DNA of 64,000 bases, from the NCBI RefSeq assembly GCF_001411555.2, contig NC_049912.1, forward strand, positions 23,445,722 through 23,509,721, given 5' to 3'. The notes under the pieces were generated by a model that was not told the origin of the DNA, did no database searches, and was given only the letters and a program-made list of their open reading frames with translations. Made by a program: the position numbers and the translations under genes. This stretch comes from Juglans regia. Its lineage: Eukaryota; Streptophyta; Magnoliopsida; Fagales; Juglandaceae. Position 1 is the first letter of the stretch. Each line of letters opens with the position of its first letter. This document shows, one piece after another, positions 1-12,181 of this stretch.

Positions 1-896
1 CATCAAATCTGGCAACATTTGCCTGTAAACAAAATATAGGAACAATCAGAAAAAAAATGAAGAAAATTGAGGTAGAAAGCCACACAAAGAGTTCTACCTG
101 ACTTTTCACATCCCAAATTTTAACAACAGCTTCAGAAGTGCCTGTTCCAAGAATTAGACCATCAGGATGAAATGCTGCAGAAGTATAGCCATTAGAATCT
201 GAGGCATCCACAACCTGCAGAACTAAACATCATAAGATTTACTCACCAAAAAAATGGAGTTGAAAGGGATACATGACAAATAGTTATAAGGTTTTTGGAG
301 ATTGCTGAAAGCATTTCAAACTAACTCTTTATTCTGTTTTTTTTTTTTTTTTTTTTTGACAGGTATTAACTGATGCCTACAGGGAGGTTTGGGGCCTCAG
401 ATGCGACACAAAATTCTCATCTAATCTTATTCCATCCTATTCCCAAACATAATTCAAATACAAAATTTTCAAACTAATCATTACAACTTTTTCAAACTGA
501 TCATTAACTTTTTCAAACTTTCAAATAAAAAACAATTCCAACTTTTTCAAATCCCCAAACAAAATAATATTATAAAACTATATTCTTAGAATATTTTAAC
601 TTTATAATATTTTTTATTCAATTTTTTCTCTTCTTTCCCAAAACCCAAAAAATACTCAACTCAAACTATATCACTACTATTCACAAACTATCTTACTACT
701 ATTCACAAAATTCTCATATCATCTCACTCCCCAAACCAGCCTCTTTTTCTTAGTCATTTAAGCAATTGATAGATGATTTTGTGGGTATTCGCTCCATTGA
801 TCAAGTCGATGCAACAGGCTGTCAACTTATAGATACATATCATTCCTACCATTCACAGTTCTAGAGGTTACTAGATCAGGGGGGTGCGCTCAGTTG

Positions 897-929
<33 letters not shown>

Positions 930-3900
930 GGACCTGTGTCAGACATAATCCAGAAGAAAGTTCATAAAAGCACCATGTGCTATCAAGAGAAGCAGTCACA
1001 AAGTAGTTATTTGTTGCATGGACTGTAATTGCTTGCACCTGAGAAAATAAAAGGAATATCACTACTGAATTACAAAAGAGCACAATAATAGAATAGTAAT
1101 TAACAACTGACAGTTGTAGTCATGATATCACATATTTCAGAAATCCTAGATTAATTGTGATGACCATATACGAGTATCATGTTCCAGTGACAATTTAATA
1201 CAATAGACTAGATTGTCAAGTCAAGACTTATTTTTTTACAAGTAATTTATGTTATTAATACGATAGAATACTAGGCAAAGAGCTAGGGCATAGGACGATT
1301 GTCAAGTCGAGACTTTAAGAAAGAACAGAAGAATTCAGACATCAAGCTGGTTGGAAGAGGATGTACTTATCTAAAGGGGGCCGGGTGACTCATAAAAAGT
1401 ACTCTGTCTAACTTACCAACTTATTTCCTTTCCTTATTTCCACTCCCTGTTAAGGTGGCTCATCGCCTGGAGAAAATTCAACGGGATTTCCTATGGGGAG
1501 GGATCAAAGATGAGTTTAAATTTCACTTGGTGAAATGGGCCACAATTTGTTCCCCTATCAAAGAAGGAGGTTTAGGTATACGGAATTTGAGAACTTTCAA
1601 TCAAGCCTTGCTTGGCAAATGGTTATGGAGATATCACTAAGAACGGGAGGCCTTGTGGCGAACCGTTATTGCTTTGAAGCACGGGGAATCTTGGGGAGGG
1701 TGGTGTTCTAATGAGGTGAGTGGACCTCATGGAGTTGGGCTTTGGAAACACATTAGAAGAGGGTGGGACACATATGCAGCACTTACTTGCTTCAAAGTCG
1801 GCAACGGATCTAAGGTAAAGTTTTGGCATGACTTTTGGTGTGGTGATCGGACGCTCAAGGATGTTTATCCACAAGTTTATAGCCTAGCAAGAAGGAAAGA
1901 AGCTTCTATCGCAGATCTGATTATCTCTTCCAATGGCTCTTCCCAATGGAACCTCACTTTTCATAGAGATGCACAAGATTGGGAGATGGACGACCTTTCG
2001 GCCTTTTTTGATTTTGTGTATGCCACTAGTGTGTTGGGGGAAGGAGAAGACAAGATATGTTGGCGTCCATCTAAGAAGGGAGTGTTCACAGCTCGCTCTT
2101 TCTACCACTACTTAAACTTGCACAACTCAGTCCCATTCCCATGGAAAAGCATTTGGAAGACAAAGGCACCTCTAAAGGCAGCTTTTTTTGTATGGACAGC
2201 ATCTTTGGGGAAGATTCTTACCATAGATAACCTAAGGAAACGTGGCATTATCGCTATAAATTGGTGTTACATGTGTAAGAAGAGTGGTGAGTCCGTTGAC
2301 CATCTATTACTACATTGTGAGGTTGCCATGACTTTATGGACAGATGTCTTAGCACGGGTGGGATTAGCGTGGGTGATGCCGGAAAGGGTGTGTGATTTTT
2401 TAGCCTCTTGGAGAGGTATTAGGGGAAACACTCAAATTGCATCCATATGGAAGATGTTACCTATTTGTCTATGGTGGTGCATTTGGAGGGAGCGGAATGC
2501 AAGATGCTTTGAAGATCAAGAAAGATCAATGGAGGAGCTTAGAATTTTGTTTTTCAATACTTTACTCCATTGGTCGATTGTAATTGATTTTCATGGCAGG
2601 TCTTTTCATGAGTTTCTTGTATCTCTAAGCTAGACATTGTGATCGTGTTCATGTATATGTCCCGTGTACTTGGACACTCTTTGTCTCCCTTTTGATCAAT
2701 AAAAATTTGTTTACCGATCAAAAAAAAGAATGGACTGAGAAAATTCTACTTCTGATTCCCAAAGAGCAGAGTAAAAGCATCAAGTATAATGAGGCATGTA
2801 ACACACGATGTAGAAATTGGTAACGGAACACGATCAAGAGAGTGAAAGCTTTTTACCTCGGCAGTATGATCCTTTAAGATGTGTCTACAGTTATGGTTCC
2901 CATCATCAGACTCTTGCCACAAACGTACAGTCTTCAACATATAAAAAGAACAGTTCAGGGATAGAAAACAAACATCAAAGTGACAGAAACAGAAGTACAT
3001 AGAGACTATTAAATCAATTCTTAAACATTCATCGCATAATTTTACAACAAGACACAGCAGGAAGCACCAGAGAGTCCTAACAGAATTTGTGAGACATACT
3101 GGAATGGATCTTTTTTTTATAAGAAAGAAAATTTTATTAATTCGAATGAAATAGGCGAAGCCCATGTATACAGGAAGTATATAAAAGGAAACACCTAAAT
3201 ACATTCTAAGCAGAAAACAACAACAGAAAATCACAAGCAGAAGATCTGTAATCACTAAAGCAGAAAACCAAAGCAATAAAGAGTGCACAAAAAAATTCCA
3301 AAGTTCCTCCAAAGTACGCTCCTTATCATTGAAACAACGCTCATTCCTTTCCATCCAATACACCACAAAGGAACCATCTTCCAAACTGCATCCACTTGAG
3401 AGCAACCATGAAGCCCTTGCCACCTCACAATGCAAAAGTAAATGATCTACAGATTCCCCACCAATCCATAACAATAAAACCACATTTCCTCAAATTATCC
3501 GTCATCAAAATTTTCCCAAGAGAGAGAGTCCATATAAAAAAGCGACTTTGGAAGGGATCTTTATTAACCATATTCATTTATTAATTGGCAAGTGGAATGA
3601 TTATATTCAATCAGGAAAAACAAAAAGAGTACAGACGCTGCAAGAAAATGCTTGCTTAGGTTGTGTTTGGTTGTTGAACCAAACTCAACTCATCTCAAAC
3701 CAATTATTGATGGGACCCACTACTTTTTCAACTTCCCATAAAAAAATTAAACTCATCTCAACCTAATTCATACATTTTAACCTAAAAAGTTAAACTTATC
3801 TCAATGGGAGCCACAAAATACTACTATTCACAACTCAACTCAACTCATCTCATCTCAACATCCAAACATTTTCACCACAAAAATCAACCAGAAGAAATGA

Positions 3901-6900
3901 ACTTTCAAAATATACTGGTTAAAAAAAAAAAAGTCGTGATGACAGTGCAAGCAGACCTTAAACCTTCGCTTGCAGCCATCCATATCAGAACCTACCGATA
4001 TCCTTTTGGTAGTATTTAAAGAAAAAGTTCAGGCTCTCCACAAACATCAAAGCACATATAGGAGGGGAGTTCTGTAGTCAAATTGTGTTTATGCTCCATC
4101 ATGTTTCATTAGGAGGGGACTCCTCCCCCACATGTTGTTTGGTAGAAGAGAAGGACAAGTGAAAAGGAGCAAATGAAGGTAAGACATCACGTTCCGATTT
4201 AAACGGTTTAAAGTGAGGACAAAACTGATATTTTACACATTTACAGCCTGGTGGGTTCAAGAGAGTTTTGCTGCCCCTCTCCCAATTTTTTGCTCATACC
4301 AAACTTAAGGATTTTACCCCTTCATCCAATCCCTTTTAATCGTTTTTATGATCTATCATAGAGTAGACTGTCAAAATGCAGTATTCTGTTCAGAAGACAT
4401 GCAACCTCTTAACTACAAATTCACTCCACTGGTGAAGCAAAAATAAAATTCCAAGAATATTCATAATTAAAATTGGAAAAGAAAATGCATGTCAATTTAA
4501 AGATTCATGACTGTTGAACTTGATTCCCACAAAGCTAAATGCATACCTTGTCAGCTGAGGCAGTTAAGAATAAATCACCCCGAGCAACAAATTTTAAACT
4601 GGTAACCTATGAAACACAATGTCTAATCAGCCAACAGATCTTAATGACCAGAAAGCCCGAGCAAATGAATAAAACTTAAAAGCAATTGAACCTTTTTAGC
4701 ATGACCACTGAGTGTTGATAAGATCTGCCCTGATGATCGATCAAAAAGTACTGCATTTGTGTCAAGCCCTCCAGTTGCAATTATGTCCTAGAAAATAGAA
4801 AGAAATGCTTTTATCAGTGCCAGAATCGTACTTGATCAATATGAACACCATCTAGAATGCAAATCATTGTTAAAGCACCAGAGTGTTGAATTACAAATAG
4901 CATAGGAATTAAAAATAAAACAACAGAACCAAATGAAGCCAAAGGATAGTTTGGAACTCCCCAAGTTCCAAATACCTACTGCAGACGTGGTAGTTCCAGC
5001 AATCATACAAATGCATTTGTGAAACAAATTAACAAACTCTTCAACTGGAATCTTAGGAAAAAATAAGATAACAATATGGCAAACAAGTGAGGAGCTGGCA
5101 AAATAAGGGGTCAAACGTCATTCAGGGTAGGGAATTTTCATGTCCAACCCATTGCTCAAGCAATCTGGGTTCATAATTTTCATCAACTGGCCCTGGAATT
5201 TTTTACTCAATGGGATGCTTTTGGACCACTAACTTGAGAGGACAACACACGCAAAATGGGGATTCATGTGATGATGGTAATTGTTACCACATCCCCACAT
5301 GCAATAATAAAAATCTATATTCTAACCATACTGTATAAAACATGCAATAACCTTCTGTAGCTGTTAGAAGTGACATGGTCTGAGTCATCTGCCATAGAAT
5401 TTTTTGGCTTAAAGAACCAAGTTTTTATTTTAACGAGTAATGAGATTTTATTGATGAAAACAAAATGCACATCCCATGTACAAGGGGCGCATACAAAAGA
5501 GACACCTAGATAGGATTTGAAGAGATACAAGAAAACCATTATTTATTTATTTATTTTTATAGGTAAACGAGATACAAGAAAACCATTATGAGCACCATAT
5601 TCCTTAAAGTTCAGAAGATGATCAGCATTACAGTCATGAGTGACAATATGAGCTGGAGAGGGTCATTTCCATCTCTGCCACTAACTGTGTTGGTTCATAA
5701 CTTTTAGCACATAGGACATGAAAGAATGCAATATACAAAATTCCGACCCATTATATACATCAGAAACAGTAAAGCACAAGAATTGAAAGGGTAAATAAAT
5801 GACCAGATAACAAATTAAGGAATTTGATGTTGCAAGCTCAAGTATCTATCACCGTATCACCTAAGCCACTTTCTAGATGAATAATTTGGAACAATTGATA
5901 AATACTTTTCTCTTCTCAGTTCCTATATTTAATATTTTTTTCTACCTTTTCTTTCCTGGTAACAGTTTTAGCAACATGATCATAATTGACAATAGTAAGA
6001 CAACAATGCAATAAACATAAAAGGGAACACATGCAAAGAAATAGAAACAGAAGACCAGTACAAGAATTAGTTGAGACTTTCCAAGACAATCAAGCAACAA
6101 CTCAGCATCAGCACCTAGGAAGTGCATGTTGGAGAACTTACTCCAATGAACTAAGAATGCAACAATAAGATAAGCACAAACAAAATTAGATCGTAGTGAA
6201 TGCTGTACCTTTTCAAAATGGATATCAAGAGACACAATGCCTGGTTTGCTTGTTTTGTGGAGCGGATGACTAGAAATCTGAGTATACCTTTCCAGAGCAT
6301 CAATGGTAGCCACTGTTGGAGGTATCTGAAAAGAAACCAAATAGGAAAAGGGGAGGGGGGGAGGGGGGGGAGGAGAAGAACACAGTAATTAGTAATTGAC
6401 AAATTTTGATAGGTCAATTTTCTTAAGGGCGCAAAGGGGCACTACTAATTACTTGGTGTATGTTTGGTAAGATGGAAGGGGGCAGAGAAAGGAAAGGACA
6501 ATTATTTTCCTGTTGGATGTTTAATTGCTTTATGGAAATGGAGAGAAAAAACGGGTCCCCACAATTATAAAACATTGAAATAAACTCCTCTCCACTTCCT
6601 TCCATTTCCTCCTTATTTGAAGCAAATTGGTGGGCCCAGCGGAAAAGGGAGTCTCCATCCTCCAATTCTTTTCCCTCAACTCTTTTCCTTTCATTCCCCT
6701 TCCCCCAAAACCAAAACATACAGTGTAAGGAATGAAAGACTGATAAGAGAGAGAATATTCCTTTAACAAATCGGTTAGTACTGAAATAAAAACAATCTCT
6801 GTGATATTACATCAAAACAACCAATACCTGGCGCTTTTTGCGCTGCTGTGAAAGAGCTGCATTACAGTCAGTCAGTTCAGCAATAATACTGGCAGATATA

Positions 6901-9900
6901 CCAGGTCGTATTCTCTTTCCACCAGGGCCAAACTCCTCATCCTCAGCAGCTATAACAGCAATGATAGAGCTCCAGTTGGCTATCTTTTAAGTTAATGTGA
7001 AAAGAAAATCAACCAAGAATCACATAGAGGAGCCATCTACCTCTTTTACCATTGCTCATCACAGGAGCGTTTGCTGTAACTACCGCAGATGCTGACATGG
7101 GTATCTGCCTATCAGCCTGAGCAAGCAATGACCTCGCTTCATCCCTTTCTTTTTTAAGTCTTGCAATCACACGGCAAGCAGCATCATGCTGCCCATATAT
7201 GACAAATTTAACCAACCAAATTTTAGATAACCATGAAAGGGATAGATGCATGTTTGAATCAATAATTTACAATGGGGAAAAAAAAAAAGAAGATAAGAGA
7301 AGCATATGCAATGAAATGTCAACCCGTAACTATTAAGAAGTAACTGTGAGAGATTGGGAAAGATTTAACAAACAAAAAAATCCAAATGCATTGAAGCTAA
7401 AACTCACATCCACTTTTTTCTCCTTTTCACAAACTCTTCCCTAGCAGGGAATAGTCTCACAAAATAACCTCAAAGAAGTGTGGCATGTTCTGTATTATCA
7501 TCTGGTGAAATGTTTTTTAACAACAAATATTCCGAGAAGAATGAAACGCATGGGTGAAAAAAGTAAGCACACCTCCCAAAAGCTCCTTTTGCACAAAAAA
7601 TAAATAAATAAAAACATTTCTCACATGACAATAACCAACAACTGCGAAAAATGTTTGTGTAGCTTGGGATCAATGAAGTTTGAATTCCACATGTCAAAAA
7701 CAAACTCTCATAATAAACCAACTCCGGAAGATTTTTCCTAATAAGTATCAAATCCAAAATATTTTTAATAAGTAAATTTTAAAAAAAAGGAACTCAATGT
7801 GGGTGGGAAGGAAAACAATTAAAGTATATTACAAATATCATTATCAAAATACAGTGAGAAGAAGAGAATAAGAACTTCACATCGAAGTTTAAATGCATAG
7901 CACCAAAGCAGCTACACCTCCCAAAAAAACCTTTTTATATGCCAATGGTCAATAATCATGGGATAGATTTTGAGATTGTCATTTGAGAACTAAGGAGGCT
8001 CAGTTTGAAGCCACTATTAACTGCTAACAACTACGAATATAATAACAAAACCAGCTCCTGTAAAGACCCAAGGAAGGCCCAAGCCATATCAAGGCCTATA
8101 GTACAAAAGAACTAGTCAAGGTTATATATAATAGGAGCCCATTAGAACCATTATAAAAGATGGCAACTTCCATCTCCAAAGCAATGTGGTATCCAATTCA
8201 CCACCTTCCTATACTAAATCCGACCTATTACAACCTTTCCTCCTTAAATGCCCAACGTCCTTTTCGAACCATTTCATCATTGGTGGCACGGCCCAAGCCT
8301 CACACCTCTGGTTGGGTTTGGCTTTGATACAATCTTCCCTCCTCAACGGGCCATCCAATCATAAGTGGCACAGCTCAATCCCACACTTTAATTGGGTTTG
8401 GATCTAATATCATTTATAACGACCCAATTGGAGTCAATTGAAATCATTATAAAGGGTATTAACTTCTCGCTATCAAGCAATTTGGGATCTCATCAACCAC
8501 TTTCTTATACTCAATGCGGAGTACTACAATCTTCCCCCCAAAATCATTGATGGGACTCCTCAAATCTAACACTCTTGGTTGGGTTTGGCTATGACACAAT
8601 TAGTAACAACCCAAGGAAAATCCAAACCATATTTAGGCCTATACTCTAAAAGGACTAGTCAAGTTTATGATTGGAGTCCACTGGAATGATTATAAAGGCT
8701 TAAACTTCTCTCTCAAGCAATGTGGGATCTCATTTACCACCTTTCTATAGACAATCCATGGTATTACAAATCCACAAAAGATTTTACTAACATCATCAAA
8801 TCTAAGAAGGATATTAGGAGCAAACAAGAAGGATTAGTTTTGAACTTTGGTTCCACACAAAAATTTGAGGCCTCTGTAAGATGTACATACTATCATGTAC
8901 ATATTATAATTAAGGTATTATAATTAAGGCCTTCACAAAATCTTTGATGACAAAATCATCAAAGTATTATAATTAAGGCCTTCACAAAATCTTTGATGAC
9001 AAAATCATCAAGGATTTTGATATTTTGTCATCAAAATGGGTCACTCTTGTATATTGTGTACTTGAGCTATGCCTATTTATATCCTCAATATAGTCCTTGT
9101 TTTACTGATAAAAAAAATCTTTGATGACAAAATTGCATAATGTTTTTTTTTTTTTTACAAGTATATAAGCATTCAAGAAAAAAGTAAATAAAAATGAAGG
9201 AAACAAAATATACCTCAAAAGATATTAAAACATTCTACCAAAATAAAAAGATTAAATAAAAACTATAGTGAGCATATAACCAGCTGCTGATACCTGGTAT
9301 AGAGCATGACTTAGCTCTTGCCTCGCTGTATGTAGTTGTTGTTCCAATGCGAAATTGGATAGCATCAAACCATCCCATTCCTATATGCACAGAGAGAAGG
9401 AAGAAATACATTGTGGTCTAACAATAGACAACCAATTACCAATATTTAAATTGTTCCTTAAATGATATAACCGAAGTGCAAAACACGTGAAGTTATCCCC
9501 ACAAGATTTATCCTTGTCTGGATTTTTACGGCACTTAAAAAAGTCATCCCATAAAATAAACTAATACGTGACTTATCCATAAACATTTACGTCTTAAATT
9601 TGGGCTAGGATTCAAAATGTTTGTCACAATATAGTTATGGGATAGTGATGGTGGCATGTCATTAGTGCAGTGATGGTGGTGTTGATAGTGGTGGCCACAC
9701 TAATGTGTTGTTGGTGAAAGCGTTAGACATAAAGCGCAAATGCCATCTAGAACCTGAGCCTGACTCAAGTAAAACACAAATTTTTAAAAATGATGAATAA
9801 TAACCAAAAATAGGAGATATTAACTTAATTTACTAGAGTATTATGAAACATGACTATCAATTAATCAACTAATTACAAAATATTTAAATATAAAACTTAA

Positions 9901-12166
9901 TATGATTCTCTTATACTTTACTAAATATACACGTCAATGACATTTGATAACCATAATCAAATTATAGAATATGGTTGAATAAAAATTTACCAAAAAGGCC
10001 ATGACCAAAAAAACTCAAAAGAGTTGTAGGTATTCACTTCCATGCTAACATAAGCAATCAAATATCCATCCAAATAGAAAGCTAGAAATCCAACTTGGAC
10101 TATTATATCGGGTTCAAAACATATCCATCACATATGACAACATATGGCACCATGGTGCATAAATGGTCTTCAATATCAACTAAATATTTAAGAATGCCTG
10201 TTTACTTGATTTTCTAGTCTTGAAGTGACATTATTCTTTTCAGAAAAAGTCCAATAGTGCATGTTCCTGCACTTTAAGCTTACACAACAAGCACCAAGAC
10301 ATGCGCTTTTTGTAAGTGAAGAGCTTCAGCCTTGGCACTTTGCACTTGAGCGTGCTTTAACCAACACTGCACTAATGGTGATAGTGAAAGTTGTGGAAAT
10401 AATGTTTTAGAAACGACATTGAGATGTTGGTTGCAAGAACAACAATAACAATGGAAATGGCATCACACAATCAATATTGTAATGGCGAGCTTGAAGTGAT
10501 GGTGTTAGAAACAAAGAAAATTGCGACAAAATCAACATAAATTGTTGTTGACCAGGGTAACACCTGATTTTTGTCTTATTAAAATTTTTCTTATTTATCA
10601 AAAAAAGTCCATCACACGTGTGACCAATGTTATCAGGTTCCGAGAAAAGGAATTGGTGATATGATGTCAATTAGCATGTACAAACCTTCTCACCATATAA
10701 ACAAATTACAGAGCAAACTTTATGACAATGATAAATTGATACAATGAAGAAACACAATCTAATGAAACAGCACTGTATTTAAAAATGGAAAAAACTGACC
10801 AGAGTTTGCAGCATATAAAGCTATTAAAGAAGTGACATGATAAAAATATGATCATAGACTGAAGCCCATACATTCTGGAACATTCCGAGCATGCCAGGTA
10901 TGCTAGCAGCTTGTAGAGGTCTGGGCTTTACTATCTGCATGGGAAGCCACCAAGAATGCATCAGTGCATTATAAATGTAATAAACAGCAAGAGTCTTAAC
11001 TACCTTAGCTGGTACAATCTCTCAGTCCCAACTATACAAACTTCCCATGACGTTAAAATAAGAAAACATACCATCTTTATAAGCATACCTTGCCTGTCGC
11101 GATTGGAACAATGTCATCCAGTGTAAGTGGTTCCCCCGTAATTGGGCATTTTCCAAAATCCTATTCAATAAATAAATAAAGAAGCAGGTCTTCATCAAAC
11201 ATGGTACTGGAATTGGACAGAAAGATTAACTAATTAGTGAAAATTAGTTCAGAAATGATTTAGAAGGCATAAATCAAGATTTTTTGCACCAACAATTGAG
11301 TACAAAAAAATAAAACTAATGAATTCCATGTGTTTTCAAAAAAAAAAAATGGAAGTTCTATACATTCCAACAAGTCCTGGGAAAAGGAAGGAGAAAAAAG
11401 ATTTAAAAATAAAATATTTCTGCATTTCATCAGGTAGATCAAGAAAATAAAAATGAACAGGTTTTGGGCTGACAATTTTAGTGGGAACTAGGGAAATCGT
11501 AAACGAGCTCTGTGAATCATAAGCGTATTATCACAAAATCCCAGGTTGCCTTCCAAATACCAATTAAAGGAAAAATGAGGCACTGAGTCTTGCTTATACC
11601 GAGATACTGTTCTCCAAATGGCTATAAATAATAAGAAACAATCGACCTAACGATTAAAAAAAAAAAGACATTAAGTTAATTGGGTAAATGACTTTTATCA
11701 CCAAGGTTCTAGTACAATTATAAATTACGATGCAAAGCCCTTCCCAAGCTGCTAAGTATAAGCCAACACTCAGTACGAACAGTTCGGTTTGCTCAATTAA
11801 AACTTCCTCTTCTTTTTCGTATGTCTTGCTTTCCTGTTCCCAAAATCCAGAAAATCTAATTTGCTTCTATAATTTATTCTCGACTATTTCTGAGAGACGA
11901 AGCAGATAGAAACGAAGAAGCAAACAGAAACCCTAGGATGAGGAAAGAGAAATGAACATACCGAGATGTGCCTCTCGATTAACCGCTTCTCGTATAGAAG
12001 TCCAGATTTCTTCGACACCACGGGCTGTTCCGGCACCTCGCCGGAGACTGTACGGTAATAGTAGAAAGAACAAATAACAGATATCAGAAAAGAATAACCA
12101 AAATAGCACTGAATACCAGAAGGAGACCGAAGAACTGGGAGAAAGAGGATTACTTGAGCAGTTCAT
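1..12166 (-). CDS. PRP19: Pre-mRNA-processing factor 19 (U-box E3 ligase, MAC3/PUB59-60 type), C-terminus beyond window
   Basis: Core subunit of the Prp19/NineTeen (plant MAC) complex: a U-box E3 ubiquitin ligase with a WD40 propeller that acts in spliceosome activation in the nucleus. Visible coding exons, 5' to 3' on the minus strand: 12154-12166, 11962-12047, 11089-11160, 10872-10934, 9294-9380, 7041-7188, 6828-6949, 6209-6325, 4692-4787, 4547-4606, 2857-2931, 934-1038, 98-214 and 1-22 (cut by the edge). All internal junctions are GT-AG, phases agree, and about 394 residues are encoded. The U-box spans about residues 1-70 (MNCSISGEVPE start, CPITGEPL). A coiled-coil tetramerisation region follows at about 80-130 ([26 protein letters not shown]). 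WD40 repeats begin near 225, with DKTVRLW at about 287-293 and VVKIWD near 380. The family is about 520-530 aa, so roughly 130 residues lie outside. Introns of 1.4-2.1 kb are full of transposon debris. Identification is firm; only splice details are inferred. Confidence 0.95.
387..741. mobile_element. MITE-like element, family A, in PRP19 intron 12
   Basis: An AT-rich element bounded by GTTTGGGG... and ...CCCCAAACC, with repeated TTTTCAAACTAATCATTAC and ACTACTATTCACAAA blocks. The same architecture recurs more than ten times in this window, which defines the family. It is non-coding. Confidence 0.6.
899..927. repeat. (GA)n microsatellite abutting a PRP19 splice donor
   Basis: About 14 GA units, read as CT on the gene strand. 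The tract begins 7 bases after the exon 934-1038 boundary, directly downstream of the donor GTCCAA. Confidence 0.9.
1211..1315 (-). mobile_element. Very short LINE 3'-tail insertion with 19-bp target-site duplication
   Basis: Near-identical 19-bp copies (18/19) at 1211-1229 and 1297-1315 flank a 67-bp insert. Read on the minus strand the insert ends ...TTACTTGTAAAAAAAT, an A-rich tail like that of the LINEs in this window. It lies in PRP19 intron 11. Confidence 0.6.
1341..2730 (+). mobile_element. 5'-truncated LINE (non-LTR retrotransposon), RT C-terminus plus zf-RVT domain
   Basis: Antisense insertion in PRP19 intron 11. Reading starts inside the reverse-transcriptase C-terminal region at [11 protein letters not shown] (about 1346-1380). 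A 2-base loss near 1390 shifts the frame into [12 protein letters not shown]. The frame then continues with a single in-frame TAA at 1638-1640 and runs on to 2633. It ends with the zinc-binding RVT module (about 2140-2330, WCYMC...H...HC). The 3' end is GTTTACCGATCAAAAAAA, a poly-A tail. Because only one stop and one shift break about 430 codons, the copy looks fairly young. A clear target-site duplication was not found. Confidence 0.88.
3101..3560 (-). mobile_element. LINE 3' fragment (zf-RVT end) with short target-site duplication
   Basis: The minus strand encodes a decayed zf-RVT stretch ([29 protein letters not shown]) like that of the 1341-2730 element but with an internal deletion. It ends in a poly-A tail (T-run at 3111-3118). 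GGAATGGATCT at 3101-3111 and GGAAGGGATCT at 3550-3560 are probable target-site duplications. It lies in PRP19 intron 10, sense to the gene. Confidence 0.75.
3658..3885. mobile_element. MITE-like element, family A, in PRP19 intron 10
   Basis: Bounded by GTGTTTGGTTG and CATCCAAACA, rich in CAACTCATCTCA and ACTACTATTCACAA motifs. It matches the family-A architecture. Confidence 0.55.
5419..5521 (-). mobile_element. LINE 3'-end remnant in PRP19 intron 8
   Basis: On the minus strand this resembles the last bases of the LINE family ([28 protein letters not shown] reading, A-rich end TTACTCGTTAAAATAAAAA). It is heavily truncated. Confidence 0.5.
5522..5589 (-). mobile_element. 26-bp LINE-tail micro-insertion with perfect 21-bp target-site duplication
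   Basis: Bases 5522-5542 and 5569-5589 are identical over 21 bp. The 26-bp insert between them reads GTTTACCTATAAAAATAAAT... on the minus strand, which is the LINE terminal motif plus A-rich tail. Confidence 0.65.
6462..6724. mobile_element. MITE-like element in PRP19 intron 7
   Basis: Inverted ends GTATGTTTGGT and ACCAAAACATAC bound a 260-bp purine/pyrimidine-asymmetric, non-coding segment. A related weaker pair (TTGTTTGGTAG / CATACCAAAC) occurs around 4130-4305 in intron 10. Confidence 0.5.
8056..8770. repeat. Three diverged tandem copies of an LTR-like segment in PRP19 intron 5
   Basis: Segments near 8056-8235, 8415-8535 and 8607-8768 share the order ACCCAAGGAA...CATAT..AGGCCTATA, GGACTAGTCAAG, ATTATAAA, AGCAATGTGGGATCTCAT and CACC.CTT.CTATA. 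No coding potential was seen. The segment resembles retrotransposon-LTR-derived repeats of rosids; exact class unknown. Confidence 0.5.
8915..9011. repeat. Two-copy 49-bp tandem repeat
   Basis: Unit GTATTATAATTAAGGCC... is repeated at 8915-8963 and 8964-9011 with almost no change. Each unit ends in the self-complementary CTTTGATGA...TCATCAAA. Confidence 0.8.
8989..9133 (+). mobile_element. Short LINE 3'-end insertion with 17-bp flanking repeat
   Basis: ATCTTTGATGACAAAAT occurs at 8989-9005 and 9117-9133. The roughly 110 bp between them end in TTTTACTGATAAAAAAA, a LINE tail in plus orientation. The upstream boundary is blurred because the duplicated target lies inside the local 49-bp tandem repeat. 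Confidence 0.5.
9381..10871. other. PRP19 intron 4, no gene
   Basis: Non-coding intron DNA. The only recognisable item is another LINE-like tail, TTATTAAAATTTTTCTTATT followed by TATCAAAAAAA at about 10575-10607. It is similar to the end of the 1341-2730 LINE. Confidence 0.5.
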
Positions 12167-12181
12167 TGTAGGGGAGAGAGC

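Noticed and set aside
871..1083. ORF ending in Ser-Leu repeats
   Set aside because: It is PRP19 exon 12 plus intron on both sides.
2746..3483. 245-codon minus-strand ORF
   Set aside because: A chance fusion of the LINE fragment (3112-3549), PRP19 exon 11 and intron sequence.
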